A stretch of 64,000 nt of DNA, taken from assembly GCA_019637395.1 (NCBI GenBank), contig JAHBVR010000015.1, positions 124,001-188,000 of the forward strand. Reading direction: 5' to 3'. The stretch is from Vulcanimicrobiota bacterium (GTDB lineage: Bacteria > Vulcanimicrobiota > Xenobia > Xenobiales > JADMJV01). The stretch's first letter is position 1; each line of letters opens with the position of its first letter. The notes under the pieces were generated by a model, which worked only from the letters and a program-made list of their open reading frames with translations, was not told the origin of the DNA and did no database searches. Shown in pieces: positions 51,763-59,615 of the stretch. Position numbers and translations under genes: made by a program.

Positions 51763-51774
51763 GGACGGCAGTCC
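51763..51774. repeat. GGACGGCAGTCC hairpin, inverted copy 4
   Basis: GGAC-GGCA-GTCC, the reverse complement of the core GGACTGCCGTCC found at 7003-7025 and 20500-20570. Here it lies between SulP and the histidine kinase gene, with a short stem. Confidence 0.5.
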
Positions 51775-51827
51775 CGTTTCTGCTAACCTGAATTGGAATC
51801 TTCTCCCGAAGAGGCAGTGAGGAAACG

Positions 51828-53681
51828 ATGGATCAGGTCAGATTGCTCGTCATCGAGGATGACCCGGATGACGCCGAACTCCTCAGGATGCATCTGAACT
51901 CGGCCAACTTTGACGCCTTTTGCCACCGCGTCGACAGCCCCGAAGCCCTTCACACCGCTCTTTCTGGAGATCGTTGGGATGCCGTCATCTGCGACCATTC
52001 CTTGCCGGGATTTACCGGGGTGGAGGCCCTGGCCTGGGTAAAAGCTGCCCAGCCCGACCTTCCTTTCTTGTTTGTCTCGGGAACCATCCGCGAAGACGTG
52101 GCTATTTCGTGTATGCGCCAGGGCGCTCAAGATTACTTGATGAAGGGCAATCTCAATCGCCTGGTCCCGGCCCTCCGCCGGGAACTGGCCGAAGCGGCGG
52201 TTCGCAAGGCCCACCGCGTGAACGTCCGGCGAAGCCGGCAGATCGTGGACCACGCTTCCGATGGCATTTGGATACTGGACGAACTCGGGATCATCACCTA
52301 TGCAAATGACCGGTTTTCCAGACTCTTGGGATTGGATGCCGAGGAAGTTCTGGGCCGCCAGTTTCTGGAGTTTGTCGACTCGGCAGATTTGACCGCGGTC
52401 TTGGCCCGGGGTCCGTTTCTACTCGAAGGGCCCTCCCCTTTTCCCTGTCAGTTGCGGGGAAAGAACGGGCTACAAATTGTCGGAGTCATATCAGTAGCTC
52501 CTTTGGCCGACGGCTCCTGTGCCGAGACGACCCTGGGAATGGTGGTCGACGTAACCCAGCTCAAGGATTTAGAGCTTCAGTTGCTGCAAGCACAGAAGCT
52601 GGAAGCGCTGGGGAGATTGTCCAGCGGCATCGCCCACGACTTTAACAATCTCCTTTCCGTGATTCTCGGTTTTAGCGATTTGCTGCTCGACGATTCCCTC
52701 AACGACGGCTCAACCAGCCGCACCGGGCTACAGGAAATTCGCAAAGCAGCCCTGCGCGGCGCCGCCCTTACCAAACAATTGTTGGCAATCGGCCGAAGGC
52801 AGGCCGGGCTGGCGGAAATCGTTTGTGTTCACCACCAGATCCACGATCTTCTACCCATGCTGACCCGGGTTCTCGGACCGGACGTCTCTCTTCATCTCAG
52901 GCTGGGGGCGGTTGACACTCAAATCCTGATGGACCAAACCCATTTATGCCAGATCATTTTGAATCTGGTCATCAATGCTCGCGACGCCATGCCGCAGGGC
53001 GGCACCATTCACCTGGTAACGGAAAATCCTCGTCCTCAAGAGCTTTTACTGAGTATCAGCGACACCGGAACGGGAATTCCCGACGACATTCTTTCACAAA
53101 TTTGGTCACCTTTTTTTACCACCAAAGGAGTCGACAAAGGCACTGGATTGGGACTATCAACCGTCAGGCGCCTGGTGGAAATGAATCAAGGAACGATTGA
53201 CGTGAAAACCGAGGCTGGAAAGGGAACAGGATTTTTTCTGTCCTGGCCGCTCACCTCATCCGCCCGGCTGGCGGACTTGGACTCCGACGGCGACGGTCTG
53301 CCCGCCTGCGGCGGCGAGACCATTTTAGTGGTGGAAGACTCCGAGGACGTGCGAGAAATGCTGGTAGGACTTCTGCTCCGATTTGGCTACCGCGTGCTGG
53401 CAGCTGAGCAAGCCGATGGAGCTTTCGCCCTGCTGGCAAACTTATCGGACCCAATCGATCTCATCGTGGCCGATATCATGCTGCCGGGGCTCAAAGGCCC
53501 GGAGCTGGTCAACGAATTACGGCGACGGCAGCCGGGACTCCGGGCTCTTCTCATCTCCGGGTTCGGCCCCGAGCAAATGGAAGATCTGGAAAGCACCGAT
53601 GAATTCCTGGAGAAGCCCTTTACGCAGACCCAATTCCTGCAGAAAGTTACCGCAATTTTAGGCACATCCGCAATTGTATAA
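51828..53681 (+). CDS. Hybrid sensor histidine kinase (REC-PAS-HisKA-HATPase-REC)
   Basis: 617 residues, soluble. The N-terminal receiver has phospho-acceptor D56 (AVICDHSLPG). A PAS domain covers about 135-245 (IVDHASDGIWILDELGIITY). HisKA has H270 (GRLSSGIAHDFNNLL). The ATPase domain has the N-box LVINARDAM, SDTGTGIP (G1) and GTGLGLSTV (G2). The C-terminal receiver has D549 (LIVADIMLPG). All phosphotransfer residues are intact. With a receiver at both ends and no membrane helix it probably integrates signals from an upstream kinase. The neighbour is a lone response regulator. Confidence 0.93.
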   Translation: MDQVRLLVIEDDPDDAELLRMHLNSANFDAFCHRVDSPEALHTALSGDRWDAVICDHSLPGFTGVEALAWVKAAQPDLPFLFVSGTIREDVAISCMRQGAQDYLMKGNLNRLVPALRRELAEAAVRKAHRVNVRRSRQIVDHASDGIWILDELGIITYANDRFSRLLGLDAEEVLGRQFLEFVDSADLTAVLARGPFLLEGPSPFPCQLRGKNGLQIVGVISVAPLADGSCAETTLGMVVDVTQLKDLELQLLQAQKLEALGRLSSGIAHDFNNLLSVILGFSDLLLDDSLNDGSTSRTGLQEIRKAALRGAALTKQLLAIGRRQAGLAEIVCVHHQIHDLLPMLTRVLGPDVSLHLRLGAVDTQILMDQTHLCQIILNLVINARDAMPQGGTIHLVTENPRPQELLLSISDTGTGIPDDILSQIWSPFFTTKGVDKGTGLGLSTVRRLVEMNQGTIDVKTEAGKGTGFFLSWPLTSSARLADLDSDGDGLPACGGETILVVEDSEDVREMLVGLLLRFGYRVLAAEQADGAFALLANLSDPIDLIVADIMLPGLKGPELVNELRRRQPGLRALLISGFGPEQMEDLESTDEFLEKPFTQTQFLQKVTAILGTSAIV

Positions 53682-53691
53682 TCACGCCTGG

Positions 53692-54039
53692 TTAACAAGT
53701 CAGACCTCGCACTATCTCCAAGAGTTCCTTGGCCAAGAAAGGCTTGGCCAGGCAAGCCCATCCCTCAGGAAAAGACTGGGGCCTGCCAGTAATAATCAAA
53801 AAGCGAACGGTTCTGTCGATAGACAAAAGAGTGAGCACCAATTCCTGCCCGCTCATACTCGGCATATCGAGATCCGTAATGACCAGGGCGAACTTTGTCG
53901 GAGCCCATCGTTTCAAAGCCTCGGCTCCATCGCGAGCTTCTTCTACTTCGAAGCTGGCGCTTTCCAAAATTCTACGGATGACCTTACGCACGGCCTCGTC
54001 ATCTTCCACCAGCAAAACCCTTTGCTGACCGTGTTTCAT
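53692..54039 (-). CDS. Single-domain response regulator
   Basis: 115 residues from ATG 54039, with GGAGG 8 nt upstream; a longer in-frame start lacks one. It is a CheY-like receiver only: VLLVEDDEAVRKVIRRILE (acid pocket), VITDLDMPSMSG (phospho-Asp), ITGRP (Thr) and LAKPF (Lys). No output domain, so it acts by protein binding. It is convergent with the hybrid kinase, a likely partner. Confidence 0.92.
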   Translation of the reverse strand: MKHGQQRVLLVEDDEAVRKVIRRILESASFEVEEARDGAEALKRWAPTKFALVITDLDMPSMSGQELVLTLLSIDRTVRFLIITGRPQSFPEGWACLAKPFLAKELLEIVRGLTC

Positions 54040-54216
54040 CGCGCTGCCTCCAGTGCCCCGGCCAGCGAAGATCGGCACCAGCGTGGCGGAATGATCTACT
54101 GAGTCTATCAACCGGTTGAATAAACATGGAAAAATTCCAGCAGCAGAAGATTTCCGAAATTTAACCAATTTGCGCTGAAAATTTGCGCAACTGTGGCGGC
54201 TGTGTTACCTCCCAAC

Positions 54217-55092
54217 TCAACCCGAGCCCTCGCGCAGATGCACCAGCGCGCGGCGCAGGTGCTTGGGCAGGTGGCAGGTACTTACGTGCGTGACCCCATC
54301 GTATGCCTGGAGACTCGGAATCGTACGTTCGATCAGTCGCTGATCCACTTCAGAAGCGCTCAAAAGGCCTGGATTGGGCCCATGACTGGCGGTCAAAAAG
54401 CACCAGAGGCTGGTATAACTGGGGATGAACTGAACAAAAGGACAAAGAACGGCCCAGTGTTTTTTGAGATTACGATAATGCCTTAGGAAGACTCCTTCTT
54501 CGTTGGGGTTGCCGCTGCCGAGCTGGGTACAGAACAGGCCATCCAGTCCCAGGTGGGCCGAGATCAAGCGATAAAGCTCTGGAAAGTTGAGCCCCCGCGG
54601 TTCCGCGGTCAAATCGGCAATGATGACGTCGAAGTTACCTTGAGCCTGCTCAAGATAATGGAACGCATCTCCCACCATCAGCCGGCAGCGCCCATCCTGG
54701 AAGGCCCCGCCGTGAAACTCCGGGGCATGCTCTCGGCAAACCTTGACCACCGTCGCATCCTGCTCGACCATTACCACTTCCTGCACGCACTGGTGGCGGA
54801 GCACTTCCTTCAAGGTTGCGCCCTCACCGCCGCCGAGCAGCAAGACTCGGCGAGGCTGTGGGTGAACTAGCAAACCCGGATGGACGAGGAGTTCGTGGTA
54901 GAAGGCGGCATCACTGGTGGAAGACTGCATGTCCCCATCCAGCAGCAGGTATTTTCCGAGCCGGTCATTCTCGGCCAGCAGAATCTCCTGGTAAGGACTA
55001 CGGCCCTGCCACAAGATTCGATCGGCGAGGTGTTCTATACGGATCGGAGCTGTGCTTTTTTCGCGCAACCAACGTGGGCTCTTGATTTTCAT
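54217..55092 (-). CDS. speE: Spermidine synthase-family aminopropyltransferase
   Basis: 291 residues. Family landmarks are DAAFYHELLVHPGLL, the SAM-type loop VLLLGGGEGATLKEVLRH, and FDVIIADLTAEP, which holds the catalytic Asp; the second Asp of the usual DStDP is here Glu. This would transfer aminopropyl from decarboxylated SAM to putrescine. With the agmatinase-family gene at 19442 this fits a polyamine route from agmatine, but the substitutions mean the exact substrate could differ. Confidence 0.85.
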   Translation of the reverse strand: MKIKSPRWLREKSTAPIRIEHLADRILWQGRSPYQEILLAENDRLGKYLLLDGDMQSSTSDAAFYHELLVHPGLLVHPQPRRVLLLGGGEGATLKEVLRHQCVQEVVMVEQDATVVKVCREHAPEFHGGAFQDGRCRLMVGDAFHYLEQAQGNFDVIIADLTAEPRGLNFPELYRLISAHLGLDGLFCTQLGSGNPNEEGVFLRHYRNLKKHWAVLCPFVQFIPSYTSLWCFLTASHGPNPGLLSASEVDQRLIERTIPSLQAYDGVTHVSTCHLPKHLRRALVHLREGSG

Positions 55093-55260
55093 AATTCGAA
55101 GTTATACAGGTTACCCGACAGGCAAGCTTCTCTTTTGTGGTTTTACGCAAGCAGACCATCATTTTGCGAAATCTTGCAAGCTCCGGCGGGTCAGCCACCT
55201 TGTTGCGTTCTTGATTCGCCTCCGAAAAGCCATCACCTGAAGTCAGAGAACCCCTCCAGG

Positions 55261-55662
55261 GTGATTTTCGAATTCTTCCTCGGTTGCGGACTGACGCTCA
55301 CAGCCGCTCACCTCTACCGCTTCTCGCGCAATCGAAACATGCTCCGGCCAAATGGCCTGACCAAGGCCGCCTGTCTGCTGATTGTGCTACCTGAAGCAAC
55401 TTCCTCGCAAGTGCTGGCAGAGCTTGATCCGGCCGTAGCCCTACAATTATCCAAGGTCATGAGCCGGGTCGCCCAGTTACCCCCCAAGATCCTATCCGCG
55501 CTGACCCGGTGGACCTTCAGGGAGGTTTTCCTGGAAACGGCTACTCAGCCAGAAGATCAGAGCGAGACCTGGCTTTCTCTAGCTCGCTCGGATCCGACTC
55601 TGGCAGCCAATGTGTGTCTCCATCACTACCGTGCCCAAGATTCCGTGAAGCATGGAGAATGA
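55261..55662 (+). CDS. Small protein with a FliG-N-like domain
   Basis: 133 residues from GTG 55261; open DNA upstream lies in the gap to speE and is not convincing. After a hydrophobic start (VIFEFFLGCGLTLTAAHLY) there is KAACLLIVLPEATSSQVLAE then LDPAVALQLSKVMSRVAQLP, which follows the pattern of the FliG N-terminal domain (KAAILLLSLG..xAaevL..L). No flagellar gene is near. It overlaps the next gene by 11 nt, so they are coupled. It may be a membrane adaptor for that protein. Confidence 0.5.
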   Translation: MIFEFFLGCGLTLTAAHLYRFSRNRNMLRPNGLTKAACLLIVLPEATSSQVLAELDPAVALQLSKVMSRVAQLPPKILSALTRWTFREVFLETATQPEDQSETWLSLARSDPTLAANVCLHHYRAQDSVKHGE

Positions 55663-57151
55663 TGGCGGCCCGGAGTTGGCTCGGTATTTGGAAGCCTCTC
55701 AATCGGAAGGCCAGTTCAATTCTCAAGGCCGCTTTACTCTCGCCCTCACGGAGTTTGCCAGCAAACTTAAGTCCCACGGGTTCTATCACCAAGCGAACTG
55801 GAGTCTATTTGCCGTTCGGGCGTTCGTTCGTCTGGGCTGCCGAAGTCTGCACCTGACTCAGTACCGGCGGGAGTTGTGGCTGGTAGCCTGCGGAGTCGGG
55901 GAGGTTCCCCCATTGGCCGACATCGAGACACAAACCTCAGCCCAGATTCTGGCCGGCGCCACCCCCGAAGGCCTGCTGGCCAGAGCGGTAGCTGGACTGG
56001 CCCAGGCAGATGCGACCCAGGTTTCGCTGGTGTGCTGGCAAAACGGCACCACCAGCAGAGTCCGGAATCTGATCGGCCCGGGCCGGTGCCCCAAGAATTT
56101 CCCTGTCCTGCAGCGAGAAGGATGGTGCCTGGGAATCTATGTGTGGTTCTCCACCGGTTGTCCCTGGGAACTGGCCGCGCACCTGAGTTACCCTGTTCAG
56201 TTCTGCCCGATTCCCGTGATGGAGCACCACCTTCGTCCCTGGTCCTCAGCTAGCGATACACGCGGGAAGTACTGGCTGGGGCAAGCAACCACCGATTCTC
56301 CCTACCCGCCCGACAGAATGCTCAACTTGGAACTTCCGTTGCTGTGCGATATCTACCTGGGAAAAGGCATATCCGGCCCCTTATTGCTAAAGCCTGGCGG
56401 AGGCCATTCCCATTCTCACCTGGCCGGTTGGTGTAACCAAAAATGTTTCGAATGGCTGAAGCCGGCCGGCCCTATCAGTTCTATTTCTACTTTGGCCCGA
56501 TATTATTGGGGCCCCCAGTCCATTCATCAGGAATTTAAATGGTCGGCCCAAAGAAAACTCCTGAATTCCGCCTGGGAGGAAAAGCCTGCGCGCACAGCCT
56601 GGCTGACCACCGCCCGAGGCAGCGACATCCTGTTCATTTCAGCGGACACTCATGCGGATCGGTTGCTCCCTATCGCCGACGGAATTGCCTTGGAGGCGCT
56701 CTTTGATGAACTGAAAATTCCTGGCCTGACCCTGATCACCGGCGCGGATTCCCTCAATATGGACGTCTCGGGCTCCAGGATCGTCGAGGATGTACGTTTC
56801 AAGCTGTGGCTCCAAGAAAAACGGCTGGTCATCCAAGAAGCCCTGGAAAAGGCTCTAGAAATACCCCCAACCCCGCCAAACTACCATTGGCCTCCCCTCG
56901 GAAAAACCATGCTGGCCACCGGCTTATCCTGCCTCCTGGCCGGCATTCTCGCGAACGGATTTCAGCCCTCCGACTTCTTATTTCTCACCCACGGAGGAAT
57001 ATTCGGAGGCACCGCCGTCGCGGCCGGCCTCCGTTCCATCGCCAACTACCTGCCCGGCCGCGGGCGCCAGGAGCAACAAAGAAACATCACTCGAGTTTTG
57101 CAGGAGCGGCTACAGGCAACTCAGCAAGCGATTGCTTCGGCAGACCATTAG
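55652..57151 (+). CDS. Orphan protein with degenerate GHKL-like N-terminus and C-terminal membrane hairpin (paralogue C)
   Basis: 499 residues. Residues 5-110 match the proteins at 3965 and 9008: GQFNSQGRFTLALTEFASKL, a helix AVRAFVRLGCRSL, a strand LHLTQ, then LARAVAGLAQ. The equivalents of the GHKL Glu, Asn and Asp are absent. The middle has a GGGHSHSHLAG loop. Residues ~415-460 contain two hydrophobic segments (LATGLSCLLAGILANGF and GGIFGGTAVAAGLRSIANYL) suggesting membrane attachment, unlike A and B. No other family is recognised. It is coupled to the FliG-N-like gene and ends sharing TTAG with the convergent channel gene. Confidence 0.6.
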   Translation: MENDGGPELARYLEASQSEGQFNSQGRFTLALTEFASKLKSHGFYHQANWSLFAVRAFVRLGCRSLHLTQYRRELWLVACGVGEVPPLADIETQTSAQILAGATPEGLLARAVAGLAQADATQVSLVCWQNGTTSRVRNLIGPGRCPKNFPVLQREGWCLGIYVWFSTGCPWELAAHLSYPVQFCPIPVMEHHLRPWSSASDTRGKYWLGQATTDSPYPPDRMLNLELPLLCDIYLGKGISGPLLLKPGGGHSHSHLAGWCNQKCFEWLKPAGPISSISTLARYYWGPQSIHQEFKWSAQRKLLNSAWEEKPARTAWLTTARGSDILFISADTHADRLLPIADGIALEALFDELKIPGLTLITGADSLNMDVSGSRIVEDVRFKLWLQEKRLVIQEALEKALEIPPTPPNYHWPPLGKTMLATGLSCLLAGILANGFQPSDFLFLTHGGIFGGTAVAAGLRSIANYLPGRGRQEQQRNITRVLQERLQATQQAIASADH

Positions 57152-58599
57152 TTGTTAGTGCGCCGAGCGCAGCCTATGCAGAGAAGGCAGTCCCCGGATT
57201 CCAAGACATGCCGGGTGGGATTCACCGAAACCGCCCCCTGACGGTCCTGAACGGCGATAGGAATAGCGCCTGTGAGCAAGCGGAACTCGCTCAGGATTTC
57301 CCCGAATTCACGCCCGGCCAGCTCGGCGGGCACCGGATGGGGCTCGAGATTGGCCCCCTGGCTGGAGCGGATCAGCTCATGCAGTACCTGTGAATTGGCC
57401 GAGTGTAGCGCCGCCTGGGCCAGCATGTGCCCGGTAACATCCCGGCTCACGATGACTTCGTTGACGTTACCCATTCTCAAATGGGGCTCGTTCATGGCGT
57501 TGGATAGTTCGGCGATGGTATAGACCGAGGGATTGAGCTTTTCGATGGTCAAGGCCGCCAGCACCGTGCGCGCATCGGCATCTTGCCGGGTGCGGTGGCC
57601 ATCAATGTCGGACACGATGATGGCCACCGACGCCTTCATCACATTGGCGCGCTGCAACGACTCCACCCGAGTAAAGTCGGCGCGCATCAGATGAATCCGG
57701 TTTCGCGCCGGCAGAAAGTCCAGGTCGGGCAGGGTCTCGCGGTCGGCTACCACGACGAATTCCCTCAGCGCATAGTCAGAGCTGGACTGCAGTTCCATCA
57801 AAGTCTTCTCAAGGCCACTGCTCCAACCACATAAGATGACGTGATCTTCCATATCTTCAAAAACCATTCCGTGCAAAATGGCGCCCTCCCTCAGCTTTTC
57901 AATCATCACAGCCGACATCGTGCCGGTCATCACGGCAAACATACCCAGACTGGCGAATTGCACCAATAACACCGTCATACGGCCGCCCACGCTGTCCGGG
58001 AACTGAGTCGAGTACTCACCTGAAAATAGTGTAAACAGGCAGACCCACAGTGAATTCTCGAGCAACTTGGGACTGGCTCCGTGGGGATGTTCGAACATAG
58101 CCATGCCCAGTGTCCCCGCTACCATGGTGAAGCCTACCAGTAGCCCCATCAGCACGTACTCACCGGCCCGCCGCCTCAAGAGATAGTCGAAGAAACGCGA
58201 GTGGCTGGTCAACATCTGAGCCAGGCGAAACAATCGCAACAGTCGCAACAAGCGCACAAACCGGGCGAAACGAAAGATGCGCAACAGTGGCAAAATGGCC
58301 AGAATATCCAGCCAGTATTCGCGTAGGAATCGATTACGCCGGCGCATCGCCAGGTAGCGAACCATCAACTCCAGGATGAAGATTCCGGTAATGGCCTCCT
58401 CGACCAGAAAAAGACGGTGACGTAACTGGCTACCCGGGGGTAGCGCCACTTCGATCGCCAGGATCAGGATGGAAATCACGATGAGCGCGGCCATGGCCAG
58501 ATCAAAAGCCACCTGGGCCTCGAGCCAGCGACACAGGCGAACCATCCTGGACGGAAGGGAGAAGAAGGTCACCGGCCAGACTTCAGCACTCGGCGACAT
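57148..58599 (-). CDS. Voltage-gated-like ion channel with NAD-binding (RCK) domain but no K+ selectivity filter
   Basis: 483 residues from ATG 58599, with GGGAG 8 nt upstream (GTG 58617 is the alternative). It has six-helix channel topology with an S4-like arginine series (RIFRFARFVRLLRLLRLFRL) and two later helices flanking a pore loop. The place of TVGYGD in potassium channels reads LFSGEYSTQFPDS, so K+ selectivity is not expected. A Rossmann domain follows (DHVILCGWSSGLEKTLMEL), a TrkA-N/RCK fold, then a TrkA-C-like end. It could be a non-selective, anion or sensor channel. It is convergent with paralogue C. Confidence 0.82.
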   Translation of the reverse strand: MSPSAEVWPVTFFSLPSRMVRLCRWLEAQVAFDLAMAALIVISILILAIEVALPPGSQLRHRLFLVEEAITGIFILELMVRYLAMRRRNRFLREYWLDILAILPLLRIFRFARFVRLLRLLRLFRLAQMLTSHSRFFDYLLRRRAGEYVLMGLLVGFTMVAGTLGMAMFEHPHGASPKLLENSLWVCLFTLFSGEYSTQFPDSVGGRMTVLLVQFASLGMFAVMTGTMSAVMIEKLREGAILHGMVFEDMEDHVILCGWSSGLEKTLMELQSSSDYALREFVVVADRETLPDLDFLPARNRIHLMRADFTRVESLQRANVMKASVAIIVSDIDGHRTRQDADARTVLAALTIEKLNPSVYTIAELSNAMNEPHLRMGNVNEVIVSRDVTGHMLAQAALHSANSQVLHELIRSSQGANLEPHPVPAELAGREFGEILSEFRLLTGAIPIAVQDRQGAVSVNPTRHVLESGDCLLCIGCARRTNN

Positions 58600-58705
58600 T
58601 GTCTTGCTCCCCCCCACACAAAAGAGGCGCTCTCTACTTGATGCATTCTTGATTCAGTCGCCACAGGATAGAGCTTCAAGCCCCTGAAATTGAGCCCGGT
58701 ATACA

Positions 58706-58909
58706 GTGGAAAGTATATCTCGACTAATACTTGTCGCCTTTTTCCTGGGATTGAGCCTGGCACGCATTTTCGGGCCAGCCCGGCTGTTCCGAAATCAGGC
58801 TGAGCAGGAAGCTTTCAATAAGGAACCGGGCAAATTCATTCCTGTTTTCGATCTATGCATCGGCCTGGCACTACTGGCCTTGGGCCTGCTCGTGTGGCTC
58901 TCTCCATGA
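58706..58909 (+). CDS. Small membrane protein, unknown
   Basis: 67 residues from GTG 58706. Two hydrophobic segments (LILVAFFLGLSLARIFGPA; FDLCIGLALLALGLLVWL) separated by a polar loop with NKEPGKF. No family. Divergent from the channel gene. Confidence 0.5.
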   Translation: MESISRLILVAFFLGLSLARIFGPARLFRNQAEQEAFNKEPGKFIPVFDLCIGLALLALGLLVWLSP

Positions 58910-59012
58910 AAATCTAACGGAACGCTAACGACCCATTTACTCCCGACTAACGCACGCCGAGTAAATTCAGGTCATCCGTTCAGCAATGAACAAGCAAAGG
59001 AGATTCGCAATC

Positions 59013-59402
59013 ATGCGCTTATTGGAACCTACCCTTGGAATCGCCTTGCGGGAGGCGGTGAGCCGTTCTGACGGCGGTTTCCCGAGCATGCTCGTGGACG
59101 TCCTGGAATCCCATGATGAACTGGTGGTCAAGGCCAATGTCCCCGGCACCACCAAGGAACAACTGGAGATCCATTACGAGAAAGATATCCTTACCCTGAA
59201 AGCGGAAATTCCGGCCGAGAACGCGCCCGAGCAAGGCAAGTTCCTGCTCCGCGAGCGAACCAACGGAAGCGTCAGCCGCACCTTCCGGCTGCCCTTCGCG
59301 ATCGATGCGGAGAGGGCCGTGGCCGAATACCAGAACGGCGTTTTAATCCTGACGCTGCCCAAACTGGAATCGGCCAAACCGCGTCAAATTGAAATTCATT
59401 AG
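59013..59402 (+). CDS. Hsp20/alpha-crystallin small heat-shock protein
   Basis: 129 residues from ATG 59013, which has AAGGAG 10 nt upstream; an earlier ATG (58986) lacks it. The alpha-crystallin domain is clear: VDVLESHDELVVKANVPG, then LTLKAEIPAE and FRLPFAID, ending with the family's GVLxxxxPK motif (NGVLILTLPKLE). It binds unfolded proteins to prevent aggregation. Its own terminator follows. Confidence 0.95.
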   Translation: MRLLEPTLGIALREAVSRSDGGFPSMLVDVLESHDELVVKANVPGTTKEQLEIHYEKDILTLKAEIPAENAPEQGKFLLRERTNGSVSRTFRLPFAIDAERAVAEYQNGVLILTLPKLESAKPRQIEIH

Positions 59403-59464
59403 GCGTAGAGCAACCCGGTCTTCGCCGAGCGTAGGGCCGCGAGGACCCGAGCGTTGGCGATACC

Positions 59465-59500
59465 AAAAGCGAGCGGACCTTTGGTCCGCTCGCTTTTTTC
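59465..59500 (+). terminator. Intrinsic terminator after the Hsp20 gene
   Basis: A 15-bp perfect stem (59465-59479 with 59483-59497) around TTT, followed by T residues. Confidence 0.93.
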
Positions 59501-59615
59501 ACGCTGCGGGGAGAACGTTCAGCCAAGTTGGGCACAACTAACTCGTAACCTGTTGGAACTCCGCTGGGAATCCGCCGCTGGTTGCCATGATTGATGCAGG
59601 GGAGAGTGGCCGCTG

